Assembly: GCA_958403395.1 (NCBI GenBank) | Contig: CATXXF010000002.1 | Span: 1 to 64,000 of the forward strand | DNA: 64,000 nucleotides | Reading direction: 5' to 3' | From: an uncultured Collinsella sp. | GTDB lineage: Bacteria; Actinomycetota; Coriobacteriia; Coriobacteriales; Coriobacteriaceae | Part shown: one piece after another, positions 1-8,644 of the stretch | Layout: every line of letters starts with the position of its first letter | How positions within the stretch are numbered: the stretch's first letter is position 1 | Notes under the pieces: model-generated | What the model saw: only the letters and a program-made list of their open reading frames with translations | Database searches by the model: none | Told to the model about the DNA's origin: nothing | Program-made: the position numbers and the translations under genes

Positions 1-869
1 AACGTGCGCTCGCCAGTCATTTCTCAAAGGTCGGCAAGCCCGATGCCGCCATTGGTTTTGGTGCCTATGTCGAGGTTCCGCTGCTGGGGTGGTGCAAGGG
101 CGCGGGCGTTCCGTATCTGCTGCATGAGCAGAACTCTGTTCCGGGCCTGGCCAACAAGATGATGAACTCCCACGCCGCCCGCGTGTGCATCTCGGTGCCG
201 GCAGCGCGTTCGGTCTTTGAGCGCGAAGGCGACCCTGGCCACGTGCTCATGACAGGCAACCCCGTACGTCGCTCGGTAATCGAGGGCGATCGCGCTCGCG
301 GCCGCAAAGCACTTGGCGTTCCCGAGGACGCTACGCTGCTGCTCGTCTTTGGCGGTTCACTTGGCGCCCAGCACCTCAACGAGCGCGTGGTTTCGCTCAA
401 AAACGAGCTGCTTTCGCGCAAGAATCTCTATGTGTTGCATTCGACGGGTGCCGACGGCTTTGAGGAGACCGAGCGCGCTTTGGCGCTGACGCCCGAGGAG
501 GCGAAGCGTTACCGCGTCCTGCCCTACATCGACAACATGGGCGATATGCTGGCTGCTGCCGATTTGGTGCTCTCGCGTTCGGGTGCATCGAGCGTGGCCG
601 AGATTGCTGCGCTCGCCGTGCCCTCGGTGCTCGTGCCGTATCCGCATGCGACGGCCGACCACCAAACCACCAATGCCCGTTATCTAGTCGACGCCGGGGC
701 CGGTGTGCTCTGTGCCGATGCCGATATCGACAGTTCTGCCTTTGCCGATGAGCTGCTGCACCTGGTCGATGACGCGGCGGCGCGCGACGCCATGCGTCAG
801 GCGGCGCGTGGTCTGGCTCAAGATAGGGCCGCCGCTCTTCTGGCGGATGCGGTAGAGGGTTTGCGTTAG
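1..869 (+). CDS. murG: MurG, lipid II synthase (5' truncated by window edge)
   Basis: Peripheral membrane glycosyltransferase that adds UDP-GlcNAc to lipid I to make lipid II. The gene enters from the left edge; the first whole codon is at position 3 and about 288 codons are present, so roughly 70 N-terminal residues of the usual ~360 are outside the window. Family signatures are clear: HEQNSVPGLANK near nt 118-153, the GGSLGAQHLN nucleotide-sugar loop near nt 352-381, and SRSGASSVAEIAALAVPS followed by a HQ pair in the C-terminal UDP-GlcNAc site. It ends with TAG at 867-869. It heads the visible part of the mur/fts cluster and is followed by murC after a 97-nt gap, so murC may have its own leader. 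Function is certain by family. Confidence 0.97.
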   Translation, partial: RALASHFSKVGKPDAAIGFGAYVEVPLLGWCKGAGVPYLLHEQNSVPGLANKMMNSHAARVCISVPAARSVFEREGDPGHVLMTGNPVRRSVIEGDRARGRKALGVPEDATLLLVFGGSLGAQHLNERVVSLKNELLSRKNLYVLHSTGADGFEETERALALTPEEAKRYRVLPYIDNMGDMLAAADLVLSRSGASSVAEIAALAVPSVLVPYPHATADHQTTNARYLVDAGAGVLCADADIDSSAFADELLHLVDDAAARDAMRQAARGLAQDRAAALLADAVEGLR

Positions 870-966
870 TTAGACGGGATATCGTCGGTCGCCCTCGCGC
901 TGATGCGGTAGGTGCGGTACAGTTAACGGGTTACAGGCAGTGTTTACGCAAGGAGTACACGAGCAC

Positions 967-2385
967 ATGGCTGATTCCCAGACTGCAACCTCCGCGCCCG
1001 AGTTTAAGAGCGCCCACTTTATCGGTATCGGCGGCGCCGGCATGAGCGGCATCGCCCTCGTTCTGCACGAGCGCGGTTATGCCGTTACCGGCTCCGACCT
1101 TAAGACGTCACGTTATATCCGCCAGCTTACCCGCGCTGGTGTGAAGGTGCATGTGGGCCATGAGGCCGCCACGATCGACGAGGTCAAGCCCGACGTGGTT
1201 GTTGTCTCCACCGCTATTCCGGAGTCTAACCCTGAACTCGTGCGCGCTCGCGAGCTTGGTATTCCCGTGTGGCCCCGTGCCAAGATGCTCTCTGCTTTGG
1301 GCCACGGCTACACCACCGTCGCTGTTGCCGGCACGCATGGCAAGACCACCACGTCTTCGATGTGCGCCACCATGCTCGACCGCATGGGTCTGGATCCGAG
1401 CTTCCTGATCGGTGGCATCGTCGAGGGCTATGACACGAACGGCAAGAACGGCTCGGGCGACTACTTTGTCGCCGAGGCCGACGAGTCCGACAGCTCCTTC
1501 CTGTTCCTGAACCCCAACGTAGTCATTGTGACCAACGTCGAGGCCGACCACCTCGATCACTACTCGGGTATCGAGGAGATCGAGGCAACTTTCGCCAAAT
1601 TCATGAGCCTGGTGGGCGAGGACGGCACCGTTATCGTCTGCGGTGAGGACCCGCATCTGGTCGAGCTCGCCAAGTCGACGGGTCGTCACGTGCTTTCCTA
1701 CGGCTTTGCCGAGAGCAACGACATCGTCTGCATGCACCCGGATGTTAAGGGCATCCAGAGTGACTTTATCGTTCGCTTTGAGGATGGCACTGAGCATGCC
1801 GTGGAGATCAAGAGCAATCCCGGTCGCCACAACATGCTCAACGCCACGGCGGTACTCACCGTCGCCCATGTCCTGGGCCTTGACATCGACGCCGCCGCCA
1901 AGGCGCTCTCGAGCTTTGAGGGCGTCCGTCGTCGCTTTACCCACGTGGGCGATATCGATGGCATCACCGTGGTCGATGATTACGGCCATCACCCCACCGA
2001 GATCAAGGCGACGCTTGCTGCCGCTTCGTCGCTGGGCTACAAGCACGTCGACGTCGTGTTCCAGCCGCACCGCTATTCGCGCCTGCAGGCCCTGTGCGAC
2101 GACTTTGCCGATGCATTTGCCAATGCCGATAAACTGCTGCTGATTGATGTGTTCTCGGCTGGCGAGATGCCCATTCCGGGTGTCACCTCTAAGATGCTCG
2201 CCGATACCGTGCGCGCCAAGCATCCTGGTAAGGAGGTCGTGTATTGCTCCAGCCGTCTTGAGCTTAATCAGGAGCTCGAGCAGATGGTGGGCGAGGGCGA
2301 TCTGCTGCTCACTATGGGTGCTGGTGACGTTACGACCGTCGGTCCCGAGTTCATTGAGTATCTGACTGCCAAGAAAGACGCTTAA
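967..2385 (+). CDS. murC: MurC, UDP-N-acetylmuramate--L-alanine ligase
   Basis: Cytoplasmic ATP-dependent ligase adding the first amino acid of the peptidoglycan stem. The glycine-rich NAD-like loop GIGGAGMSGIA lies near residue 20, the P-loop GTHGKTTTSSM near residue 122, and DDYGHHPTEIKAT, typical of MurC, near residue 336. I start it at the ATG at 967, which follows AAGGAG at 950-955; an in-frame GTG at 940 would add nine residues but lies upstream of that ribosome site. From 967 the product is 472 residues, normal for the family. murB follows 5 nt after the stop, so the two are co-transcribed. Confidence 0.97.
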   Translation: MADSQTATSAPEFKSAHFIGIGGAGMSGIALVLHERGYAVTGSDLKTSRYIRQLTRAGVKVHVGHEAATIDEVKPDVVVVSTAIPESNPELVRARELGIPVWPRAKMLSALGHGYTTVAVAGTHGKTTTSSMCATMLDRMGLDPSFLIGGIVEGYDTNGKNGSGDYFVAEADESDSSFLFLNPNVVIVTNVEADHLDHYSGIEEIEATFAKFMSLVGEDGTVIVCGEDPHLVELAKSTGRHVLSYGFAESNDIVCMHPDVKGIQSDFIVRFEDGTEHAVEIKSNPGRHNMLNATAVLTVAHVLGLDIDAAAKALSSFEGVRRRFTHVGDIDGITVVDDYGHHPTEIKATLAAASSLGYKHVDVVFQPHRYSRLQALCDDFADAFANADKLLLIDVFSAGEMPIPGVTSKMLADTVRAKHPGKEVVYCSSRLELNQELEQMVGEGDLLLTMGAGDVTTVGPEFIEYLTAKKDA

Positions 2386-2390
2386 GTCTA

Positions 2391-3302
2391 ATGGGTCTGT
2401 TTAACGCCGTTATGGCGCTCTCGGGCATGATCGACACGGATGTTATCGAGGACGAGCGCCTTGCGCGTCATACGAGCTATCGTATCGGCGGCAAGGCCGA
2501 CCTCTTTGTGACGTGCCATAGCTATCATGCCCTTCGCCGCGCCGTGGCGGTGCTCGATCGCGAGCAGGTGCCGTGGGTCATCATCGGCAAGGGCTCCAAT
2601 CTGCTGGTTGCCGATGGCGGTTATCGCGGTGCCGTCATTTCGCTCGGACGTGAGTTTCAGCGCACGGTTGTTGCCGATGACGGTTGTACGCTGACGGTCG
2701 GTGCGGGCGTGATGTTTGCGCGCCTGGTCAACGATGCCCTGTCGCGTAGCCTCTCGGGCCTTGAGTTTGCCGTTGGCATCCCTGGTTCGGTCGGCGGTGC
2801 GATATCTATGAATGCCGGCACACGGACCGAGTGGATTGGCTCGCTGGTCGAGGATGTCGTAACGTTTGACCCGGCATCCGGCATCAAACATTATGCGGGG
2901 TCCGAGATCACTTGGGGCTACCGAGAATGTAGCCTTCCCCGCAATGAGATCATCCTCGAGTGCGTGCTCAAGCTTAAACCGGCGCCCAAGGCCGACATTC
3001 GCGAGCGCATGGAGCGGTACCTGACGAGGCGCAAGCGTACGCAGCCCATGGGTCGCGCATCCTGCGGGTCGGTCTTTCGCAACCCGCCCGATGCGAGTGT
3101 GGGCAAGCTTATCGAGGATTGTGGATTAAAGGGTTTTTCGATTGGCGGCGCGGAAGTTTCGCCCGTTCACGCTAATTTTATCGTTAATAACGGAACTGCC
3201 TCGGCCGATGACGTTGCCGCGGTTATCAGACATGTGCACGGAAAGGTGAGGGAGGCGTATGGCATCGAGCTCAGACCGGAAGTTAAATTCCTCGGCTTCT
3301 AG
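2391..3302 (+). CDS. murB: MurB, UDP-N-acetylenolpyruvoylglucosamine reductase
   Basis: FAD-dependent reductase that makes UDP-MurNAc. The 303-residue length is that of the short (type II) class. Visible motifs are RIGGKADLF near the N-terminus, the FAD-binding GKGSNLLVADGGYRG near residue 66, GIPGSVGGAISMNAG near residue 127, the catalytic-serine segment CGSVFRNP, and the terminal RPEVKFLG with the conserved glutamate. It begins 5 nt after murC and its last 44 nt overlap the start of ftsQ, so translation of the two is probably coupled. Confidence 0.97.
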   Translation: MGLFNAVMALSGMIDTDVIEDERLARHTSYRIGGKADLFVTCHSYHALRRAVAVLDREQVPWVIIGKGSNLLVADGGYRGAVISLGREFQRTVVADDGCTLTVGAGVMFARLVNDALSRSLSGLEFAVGIPGSVGGAISMNAGTRTEWIGSLVEDVVTFDPASGIKHYAGSEITWGYRECSLPRNEIILECVLKLKPAPKADIRERMERYLTRRKRTQPMGRASCGSVFRNPPDASVGKLIEDCGLKGFSIGGAEVSPVHANFIVNNGTASADDVAAVIRHVHGKVREAYGIELRPEVKFLGF

Positions 3303-4515
3303 AGCATCGAAACCCACCTTCCGCCGCGCCGGAGGGCGTTCCGGCGCGCCTGCCAAACCTCAACGCAATACCGTCGCGCACTCTAAGTCTGTCGGGCATG
3401 CTCGACAGACCAGTCGTCCGGTTGTCGGCTCGCAGCTCGGTAATCGTTCGGCCGCAAAAAAGTCCTCGCGTCCCTCGGTGACGTCAAAGCCTGTTATGGG
3501 CGCCAAGCCTGCCCGTCCTATGGCAACTCCTAAGCCCTCGACGGGAACTAAAACGCTGCGTCCGGGTCGCACACTGGGCGCATCGAAACCGCGCTCGCTG
3601 ACATCGGTGCCGGCTACCGCCAAGAAGCCTTCGAGTAAAAAAGGCGTTAACCCGTTGTCTTCGCTTGGGGCGATGGCAAATAAAACGTCAGACGCCGCTT
3701 CTCTCGTTACGGGCAAAGGCAAAATCGTGGGCGGCGTTCTGGCTGTCTTTGCCGTGCTCGTCGTCGTTGCCATCGTGGTGATCAACTCTGGATTGTTTAC
3801 CGCCACTGATATTCAGATTCAAGGCAGCGAGCACGTGACGAAGCACGATGCTATCCAGCTGATCGATTTGCCCGAGGGAACGTCGCTTTTTAACGTCGAT
3901 CCCGACCAGATTACCGAGGACCTCAAGCAGAACCCGTGGGTCTCGGGCGTGGATGTCCAGCGTCAGTTCCCGCATACGCTCATTATTACGCCGATGGAGC
4001 GTAAGGTCATCGCAATTGCCTATATCAGCTCCGATGACCTTGCCTGGGCCATCGGGGATGATGACACCTGGATCGCCCCGCTGTCGACGTCGGTCGAAGT
4101 GGATGACCAGGGCAACGTCATCACGACGGGGCAGGGCTCAAATACCCTGACCGGCATTGATGCCGCGCTGGCGCTCGCTAAGCACTATGGCGCGGTGTTG
4201 TTGACTGATGTCTCGGCGGATGTCGCTCCGGTTTCCGGCCAGGCGGTGAGCTCCAAGGCCGTTAAGGCTGGCTTGGATTATGTGCGTGGTTTTTCGAGCG
4301 AGTTCTTGGGACAAGTCAAGGATATTTCCACGCCTTCGGTCGAAGCCATCTCGGCAAATTTCAATAACGGCATTGAGGTGTCGCTGGGCGATTCGAACGA
4401 TATCGTCAAGAAGGAGCGCGTAGTCACCAAGCTGCTTTCGCAGGTAGAGGGCGTAACGTATATCAATGTGCGCTCTCCGGGTAACTATACATTTAGGAAC
4501 GCTCCGACCTCATAG
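3259..4515 (+). CDS. ftsQ: FtsQ/DivIB-type cell division protein with long basic N-terminal tail
   Basis: Single-pass divisome protein that bridges FtsB/FtsL and the septal synthase. From the ATG at 3259 (GGGAGG just upstream inside murB) the product is 418 residues. Residues 1-155 are a low-complexity basic tail rich in Lys, Arg, Pro, Ser and Ala; a single membrane segment spans about 156-177; a POTRA domain follows (about 181-250, TDIQIQGSEHVTKHDA...), then the FtsQ/DivIB beta domain. Typical FtsQ proteins are 250-300 residues, so the cytoplasmic tail is unusually long. The position between murB and ftsZ supports the call. No ftsA lies between ftsQ and ftsZ. Confidence 0.93.
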   Translation: MASSSDRKLNSSASRASKPTFRRAGGRSGAPAKPQRNTVAHSKSVGHARQTSRPVVGSQLGNRSAAKKSSRPSVTSKPVMGAKPARPMATPKPSTGTKTLRPGRTLGASKPRSLTSVPATAKKPSSKKGVNPLSSLGAMANKTSDAASLVTGKGKIVGGVLAVFAVLVVVAIVVINSGLFTATDIQIQGSEHVTKHDAIQLIDLPEGTSLFNVDPDQITEDLKQNPWVSGVDVQRQFPHTLIITPMERKVIAIAYISSDDLAWAIGDDDTWIAPLSTSVEVDDQGNVITTGQGSNTLTGIDAALALAKHYGAVLLTDVSADVAPVSGQAVSSKAVKAGLDYVRGFSSEFLGQVKDISTPSVEAISANFNNGIEVSLGDSNDIVKKERVVTKLLSQVEGVTYINVRSPGNYTFRNAPTS

Positions 4516-4579
4516 CGCTGGTTGATGCTTTGTTGAGGGGCCATACCACGCCGTTTATCTGGTTTGTTTGGTTTTCACG

Positions 4580-4608
4580 GTCAATTATTTGACTGATACG
4601 TTCATAAT
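4580..4608 (+). promoter_or_regulatory. Candidate ftsZ promoter
   Basis: In the 199-nt AT-richer gap between ftsQ and ftsZ, GTCAAT (4580-4585) and CATAAT (4603-4608) are 17 nt apart and could be -35 and -10 elements. A small inverted repeat AACCT-GA-AGGTT lies near 4646-4658. The match is modest. Confidence 0.3.
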
Positions 4609-4714
4609 GTGCAAACATAATACGGTTTACCTTTGCATTTACTTTCAACCTGAAGGTTAATGTGCGCAGGGGTCGACCCATGCTATGGCTATAACCTTTG
4701 TTCGGAGGACCGAC

Positions 4715-5869
4715 ATGCACGAGACAGAGATCAACAACTACCTTGCCGTCATTAAGGTGGTCGGCGTCGGCGGCGGCGGTACCAACGCGGTCAATCGAAT
4801 GATCGAAGAGGGCATCCGCGGCGTCGAGTTTGTTGCCATCAACACCGATGCTCAGGCACTCGCGATCTCTGATGCCGATATCAAGGTGCACATCGGCACC
4901 GACCTTACCCGCGGCCTGGGCGCCGGCGCCAACCCCGAGGTTGGCCGCAAGGCTGCCGATGAGTCCCGCGACGACATTGCTGAGGCGCTCGCTGGCGCCG
5001 ACATGGTGTTCATCACCTGCGGCGAGGGCGGTGGCACCGGTACCGGCGCTGCTCCCATCGTTGCCGATATCGCGATGAACGAGGTCGGTGCGCTGACCGT
5101 CGCCGTCGTGACCAAGCCCTTCACCTTCGAGGGCCGCAAGCGCAAGAAGAGCGCCGAGGAGGGCATTAAGACCCTCTCCGATTGCGTCGACACCATGATT
5201 GTCATCCCTAACGACAAGCTGCTCGACATCGCCGAGAAGAAGACCACCATGCTCGAGGCCTTTGCGATTGCCGATGGCGTCCTTTCCCAGGGCACCCAGG
5301 GCATCACCGACCTCATCACCGTCCCCGGTATCATCAACCTGGACTTCGCCGATGTTAAGACCATCATGAAGCAGGCCGGTACCGCCATGATGGGTATCGG
5401 TACCTCTTCTGGGGATACCCGTGCCGTCGACGCAGCCCAGCAGGCCATCTCCAGCCCGCTGCTCGAGAGCTCCATCGATGGTGCCACACGCGTGCTGCTC
5501 TCCATCGCCGGTTCCAAGGACCTGGGCATCCAGGAGATCAGCGACGCCGCCGACGTTGTCGCCAACGCCGTCGACCCCGAGGCCAACATCATCTTCGGTA
5601 CCGTTGTCGACGAGTCCCTGGGCGATCAGGTGCGTATCACCGTCATCGCTACGGGCTTCTCCGACTCCAACGTCAACCGTCAGGACGAGCTCTTTGCTGC
5701 TCAGCAGTCTCAGAGCAAGGCCGCTGCCTCCGCTGAGCCGCAGCGCACCGCTCCTGCCACGAGCCCGGCTCAGGCCGCTCCGACCCGCAACGTCGGTGGC
5801 ACCGAGCTTCCTAACTTCGGCAACGATCAGTTCGAGCTTCCCGACTTCCTGAAGCGCGGTAGCTTCTAA
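4715..5869 (+). CDS. ftsZ: FtsZ, tubulin-like division GTPase
   Basis: Forms the Z ring. I use the ATG at 4715, which follows GGAGG at 4704-4708 with a 6-nt gap; an earlier in-frame ATG at 4685 has no such site. The 384-residue product has the nucleotide loop [11 protein letters not shown] near residue 17, NTDAQAL, and the tubulin signature [10 protein letters not shown] near residue 106. It ends in a variable Ala/Pro/Gln linker and the conserved tail [11 protein letters not shown], the peptide that binds SepF and other partners. With ftsA missing and sepF present downstream, SepF is the likely membrane tether. A strong terminator follows. Confidence 0.98.
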   Translation: MHETEINNYLAVIKVVGVGGGGTNAVNRMIEEGIRGVEFVAINTDAQALAISDADIKVHIGTDLTRGLGAGANPEVGRKAADESRDDIAEALAGADMVFITCGEGGGTGTGAAPIVADIAMNEVGALTVAVVTKPFTFEGRKRKKSAEEGIKTLSDCVDTMIVIPNDKLLDIAEKKTTMLEAFAIADGVLSQGTQGITDLITVPGIINLDFADVKTIMKQAGTAMMGIGTSSGDTRAVDAAQQAISSPLLESSIDGATRVLLSIAGSKDLGIQEISDAADVVANAVDPEANIIFGTVVDESLGDQVRITVIATGFSDSNVNRQDELFAAQQSQSKAAASAEPQRTAPATSPAQAAPTRNVGGTELPNFGNDQFELPDFLKRGSF

Positions 5870-5895
5870 GTCGTTCTTTGCATTGTTGTGCACAG

Positions 5896-5924
5896 GGGCG
5901 TGTCCGTATGGACGCGCCCTTTTT
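5896..5924 (+). terminator. Rho-independent terminator after ftsZ
   Basis: Ten-pair stem GGGCGTGTCC / GGACGCGCCC (one G-U wobble) with a GTAT loop, followed directly by T5. It closes the mur-fts unit before pgeF. Confidence 0.9.
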
Positions 5925-5957
5925 ATTTCGACTTTGTAAACTAGAACCTCCAATCTC

Positions 5958-5974
5958 TTTACGTTCCCTTTACG
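5958..5974 (+). promoter_or_regulatory. Candidate Pho-box direct repeats upstream of pgeF-pst
   Basis: TTTACG occurs at 5958-5963 and again at 5969-5974, an 11-nt period (one helical turn), within CTTTACGTTCC-CTTTACGATTG. Direct 6-bp repeats with 5-nt spacing are the arrangement used by PhoP/PhoB-type phosphate regulators. The site lies about 105 nt before pgeF, the first gene of the phosphate unit. Only two copies are clear. Confidence 0.4.
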
Positions 5975-6079
5975 ATTGCCTCCAGCGCAGCAGGTATCCT
6001 TTTAGAGAAGTATGACAGCCGTATAAACGCGGGCTGTAGCGGCGATGCCGCGGTACTTGTGTTATTAGGAGGCTTTAGT

Positions 6080-6880
6080 ATGGCAGCACGTGCGGACAAA
6101 GTTTCGCGTGTCGACCATGATGGAGTTACGTTGGTGGAAGGCGCGACATCCGATGTTCGCTTTGCCTTCACCGAGCGCGCCGGTGGTGTTTCCGAAGATG
6201 CGTACTCCTCACTCAACTTGGGCTCGCATGTTGGCGATGATCCCTTTGCTGTTCAAGAAAATCGTCGTCGCGCGCTCGAGGCTATGGGTGCCGCCGAGTG
6301 CGAGCACAACCTGCTCGTTCCCAATCAGGTCCATGGTGACCATATCGTTGCGGTGACCTCGAACGGCGCCGATGACCTTGAGGACGTCCGCGAGCAGATT
6401 GCCGAGGGCTGCGATGCCATCGTCTGTACGGCGCATAACGTACCCGTGCTGCTCTGCTTGGCCGACTGCGTTCCCGTGGTGCTGGTGGCCCCTGGCGGAT
6501 TTGCCGTGGTGCACTCCGGTTGGAAGGGCACGATTGCACGCATTTCCGCCAAGGCGTGCCAGGCGCTTTGCGATGCTGCCGGTTGCGATGCGAGCGGCGT
6601 TTCCGCCTATATCGGCCCCCATATCTTGGGTGACGAATATGAGGTATCCCAGGAACTCATGGATCGCTTTGCCGCCGAGTTCTCTTGCATCGATGCGAGT
6701 ACCTCTCGCATGCTCGATCTTTCCGCTGCCATTCGCGAGGCGCTGGTAGATGTCGGTGTCGACGCGGATAATATCGTGGATACCCAGCTTTCGACCGTGC
6801 GTCAGAACGACCGCTTTTATTCCTACCGTAACGAGGGCGGCACCTGTGGGCGCCATGCTGCGATCGGCGTGATGCTATGA
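6080..6880 (+). CDS. pgeF: PgeF/YlmD-family purine nucleoside phosphorylase (laccase domain)
   Basis: Member of the YfiH/YlmD multicopper-like family, now known as zinc-dependent purine nucleoside phosphorylases that use inorganic phosphate and edit peptidoglycan precursors. The start at 6080 is chosen because AGGAGG lies at 6067-6072; a GTG at 6059 is weaker. The 266-residue product shows the zinc-site segments NQVHGDHI, LLCLADCVPVVLV and HSGWKGTIARI. In many Gram-positives this gene sits between ftsZ and yggS, as here, except that the Pst genes intervene. Its TGA overlaps the ATG of pstS (ATGA), so it is translationally coupled to the phosphate importer. Confidence 0.93.
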   Translation: MAARADKVSRVDHDGVTLVEGATSDVRFAFTERAGGVSEDAYSSLNLGSHVGDDPFAVQENRRRALEAMGAAECEHNLLVPNQVHGDHIVAVTSNGADDLEDVREQIAEGCDAIVCTAHNVPVLLCLADCVPVVLVAPGGFAVVHSGWKGTIARISAKACQALCDAAGCDASGVSAYIGPHILGDEYEVSQELMDRFAAEFSCIDASTSRMLDLSAAIREALVDVGVDADNIVDTQLSTVRQNDRFYSYRNEGGTCGRHAAIGVML

Positions 6881-7713
6881 GAAAGATCGTATCGGTCCTG
6901 AGCGCCGCTGTGCTTACGCTTACGCTGTGCGCCTGTTCTTCGGGATCTTCTACCTCTTCCATTACCGTCGCTGGCTCCACGACCTGCCTTCCTATCGCCG
7001 AGATTGCGGCCGAGGGCTTTAAGGAGGAGACCGGCATCGACGTGCTCGTTTCCGGTTTGGGTTCTTCCGCTGGCATCGAGGCCGTCAGCGCCGGCACGGC
7101 CGATATCGCCAGCTCCTCCCGTGGACTCAATGCCGACGAACAGGATCTGGGCCTGACTCCCATCGTCATTGCCCACGACGGTATTGCGGTCATCGTGAAC
7201 GACGATAACCCGGTCGATAACCTCTCGACCGAGCAGCTCCGCGATATTTACGCCGGCAAGATCACCAACTGGAAAGAAGTCGGTGGCGAGGACCTGAGGA
7301 TTCAGGTCATCAACCGAGATGAGGCGTCCGGCACGCGTGAGGCCTTTCGCACCATCGTGATGGACGGCACCCCGTTCGATCGCCGCTCGGCCGTTCTTTC
7401 GGGCACGGGCCAGGTGCGCGACGTGGTATCTCGTTCGCGCGGTGCCATTGGCTACATTTCGCTGGGCTTCGTCGATAGCCTCAACGCCAAGACCTCGGTC
7501 AAGGCCGTCTCGGTCAATCATGTTGAGGCGTCCGAGAAGACGGTCGCGAGTGGCGGCTATCCCATCTCGCGCGACCTTTACTTCTTTGTGAAGGGTGTGC
7601 CTTCGCAGCAGGCGCAGGATTACATCGACTATGTGACGTCCGAAAAGATGGACAAGCAGATTCGCGAGGCGGGCTTTATTCCCGTCACCAACGACGAGAA
7701 GGGGAGTGAGTAG
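6877..7713 (+). CDS. pstS: PstS, phosphate-binding lipoprotein
   Basis: Extracytoplasmic receptor of the high-affinity Pst phosphate ABC importer. The N-terminus is a lipoprotein signal (MRKIVSVLSAAVLTLTLCAC) with Cys at the lipobox. Mature motifs include the phosphate-binding AGSTTCLPIAE near residue 30 and DEASGTREAF near residue 148. 278 residues is normal for Gram-positive PstS. It overlaps pgeF by 4 nt and leads straight into pstC. Confidence 0.96.
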   Translation: MRKIVSVLSAAVLTLTLCACSSGSSTSSITVAGSTTCLPIAEIAAEGFKEETGIDVLVSGLGSSAGIEAVSAGTADIASSSRGLNADEQDLGLTPIVIAHDGIAVIVNDDNPVDNLSTEQLRDIYAGKITNWKEVGGEDLRIQVINRDEASGTREAFRTIVMDGTPFDRRSAVLSGTGQVRDVVSRSRGAIGYISLGFVDSLNAKTSVKAVSVNHVEASEKTVASGGYPISRDLYFFVKGVPSQQAQDYIDYVTSEKMDKQIREAGFIPVTNDEKGSE

Positions 7714-7714
7714 C

Positions 7715-8641
7715 ATGGAAGCACAGGAAAACTCCCAGACTGAGCAGAATGTTCAGACGCCCAAGAAGCGCGAGCTGGCGCTCGTATCGCGCAGTACCTA
7801 TATCAAGGAGAAGGCGCTGCAGTGGATCTTCTTTGCCTGCGCGTTCTTGGCGGTCGTTACCGTCATCCTGATTTTTGTCTTTACCACGTACTCGGCGCTG
7901 CCCGTCTTTACTGACATCGGTCTGGCTGACTTCTTTAGCTTTACGTGGGCGCCTTCCGAGGGCCACTACGGCATCTTGTCGCTGCTTGCTGGCTCGGGTC
8001 TGGTGACCGTCGGTGCGCTCGCCATGGGCGTGCCGCTGGGCGTGGGTACGGCCGTTTACCTGGTCGAGATTGCCAGCAAGCGCGTGCGCAAGCTCATCAG
8101 CCCCGCCGTTGACCTGCTGGCGGGCATACCCTCCATCATCTACGGCTTCTTTGGCATGATCATCATCCGCCCGTTTATCGCACAACTGACCGGCGGCCTT
8201 GGTTTTGGTGCGCTGACGGCGTGGTTTGTGCTCGCCATCATGATCGTCCCTACCATCACCACGCTCACCATCGATGCTCTCAATTCCATTCCCATGGGCA
8301 TTCGCGAGGCATCGTATGCCATGGGCGCCACAAAGTGGCAGACCATCTATAAGGTCGTGCTACCTGCCGCGAAGCTGGGTATCGTTGATGCCATCGTGCT
8401 GGGTATGGGCCGTGCCATCGGCGAGACCATGGCCGTGCTCATGGTCGTAGGTAACGCCCCGGTTATTCCCGACAGCATTGCGAGGCCCATCTCGACGCTC
8501 ACGAGCCAGATTGCGCTCGACATGAGCTATTCCTCGGGTCTGCACCGCTCGGCGCTGTTCGGCATGGGTGTGGTCCTGTTTATCATCTCCGCCACGCTGG
8601 TGGGTATCGTTCGTCTGATTTCCAAGAAGAAGAGGGGGTAG
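7715..8641 (+). CDS. pstC: PstC, phosphate ABC permease
   Basis: Integral membrane subunit of the Pst importer. The ATG at 7715 follows AAGGGGAG (7699-7706) by 8 nt; a GTG at 7706 would overlap pstS but lies on the ribosome site. The 308-residue product has a polar 35-residue N-terminus, six predicted hydrophobic segments and the permease coupling region GIREASYAMGATKWQTIYKV near residue 198. It is followed by pstA after 3 nt. Confidence 0.95.
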   Translation: MEAQENSQTEQNVQTPKKRELALVSRSTYIKEKALQWIFFACAFLAVVTVILIFVFTTYSALPVFTDIGLADFFSFTWAPSEGHYGILSLLAGSGLVTVGALAMGVPLGVGTAVYLVEIASKRVRKLISPAVDLLAGIPSIIYGFFGMIIIRPFIAQLTGGLGFGALTAWFVLAIMIVPTITTLTIDALNSIPMGIREASYAMGATKWQTIYKVVLPAAKLGIVDAIVLGMGRAIGETMAVLMVVGNAPVIPDSIARPISTLTSQIALDMSYSSGLHRSALFGMGVVLFIISATLVGIVRLISKKKRG

Positions 8642-8644
8642 GCT

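Noticed and set aside
4493..5953. A 486-codon antisense frame across ftsZ
   Set aside because: Its sequence is a Gly/Asp/Val/His-rich mirror of ftsZ, without a ribosome site or known domain.
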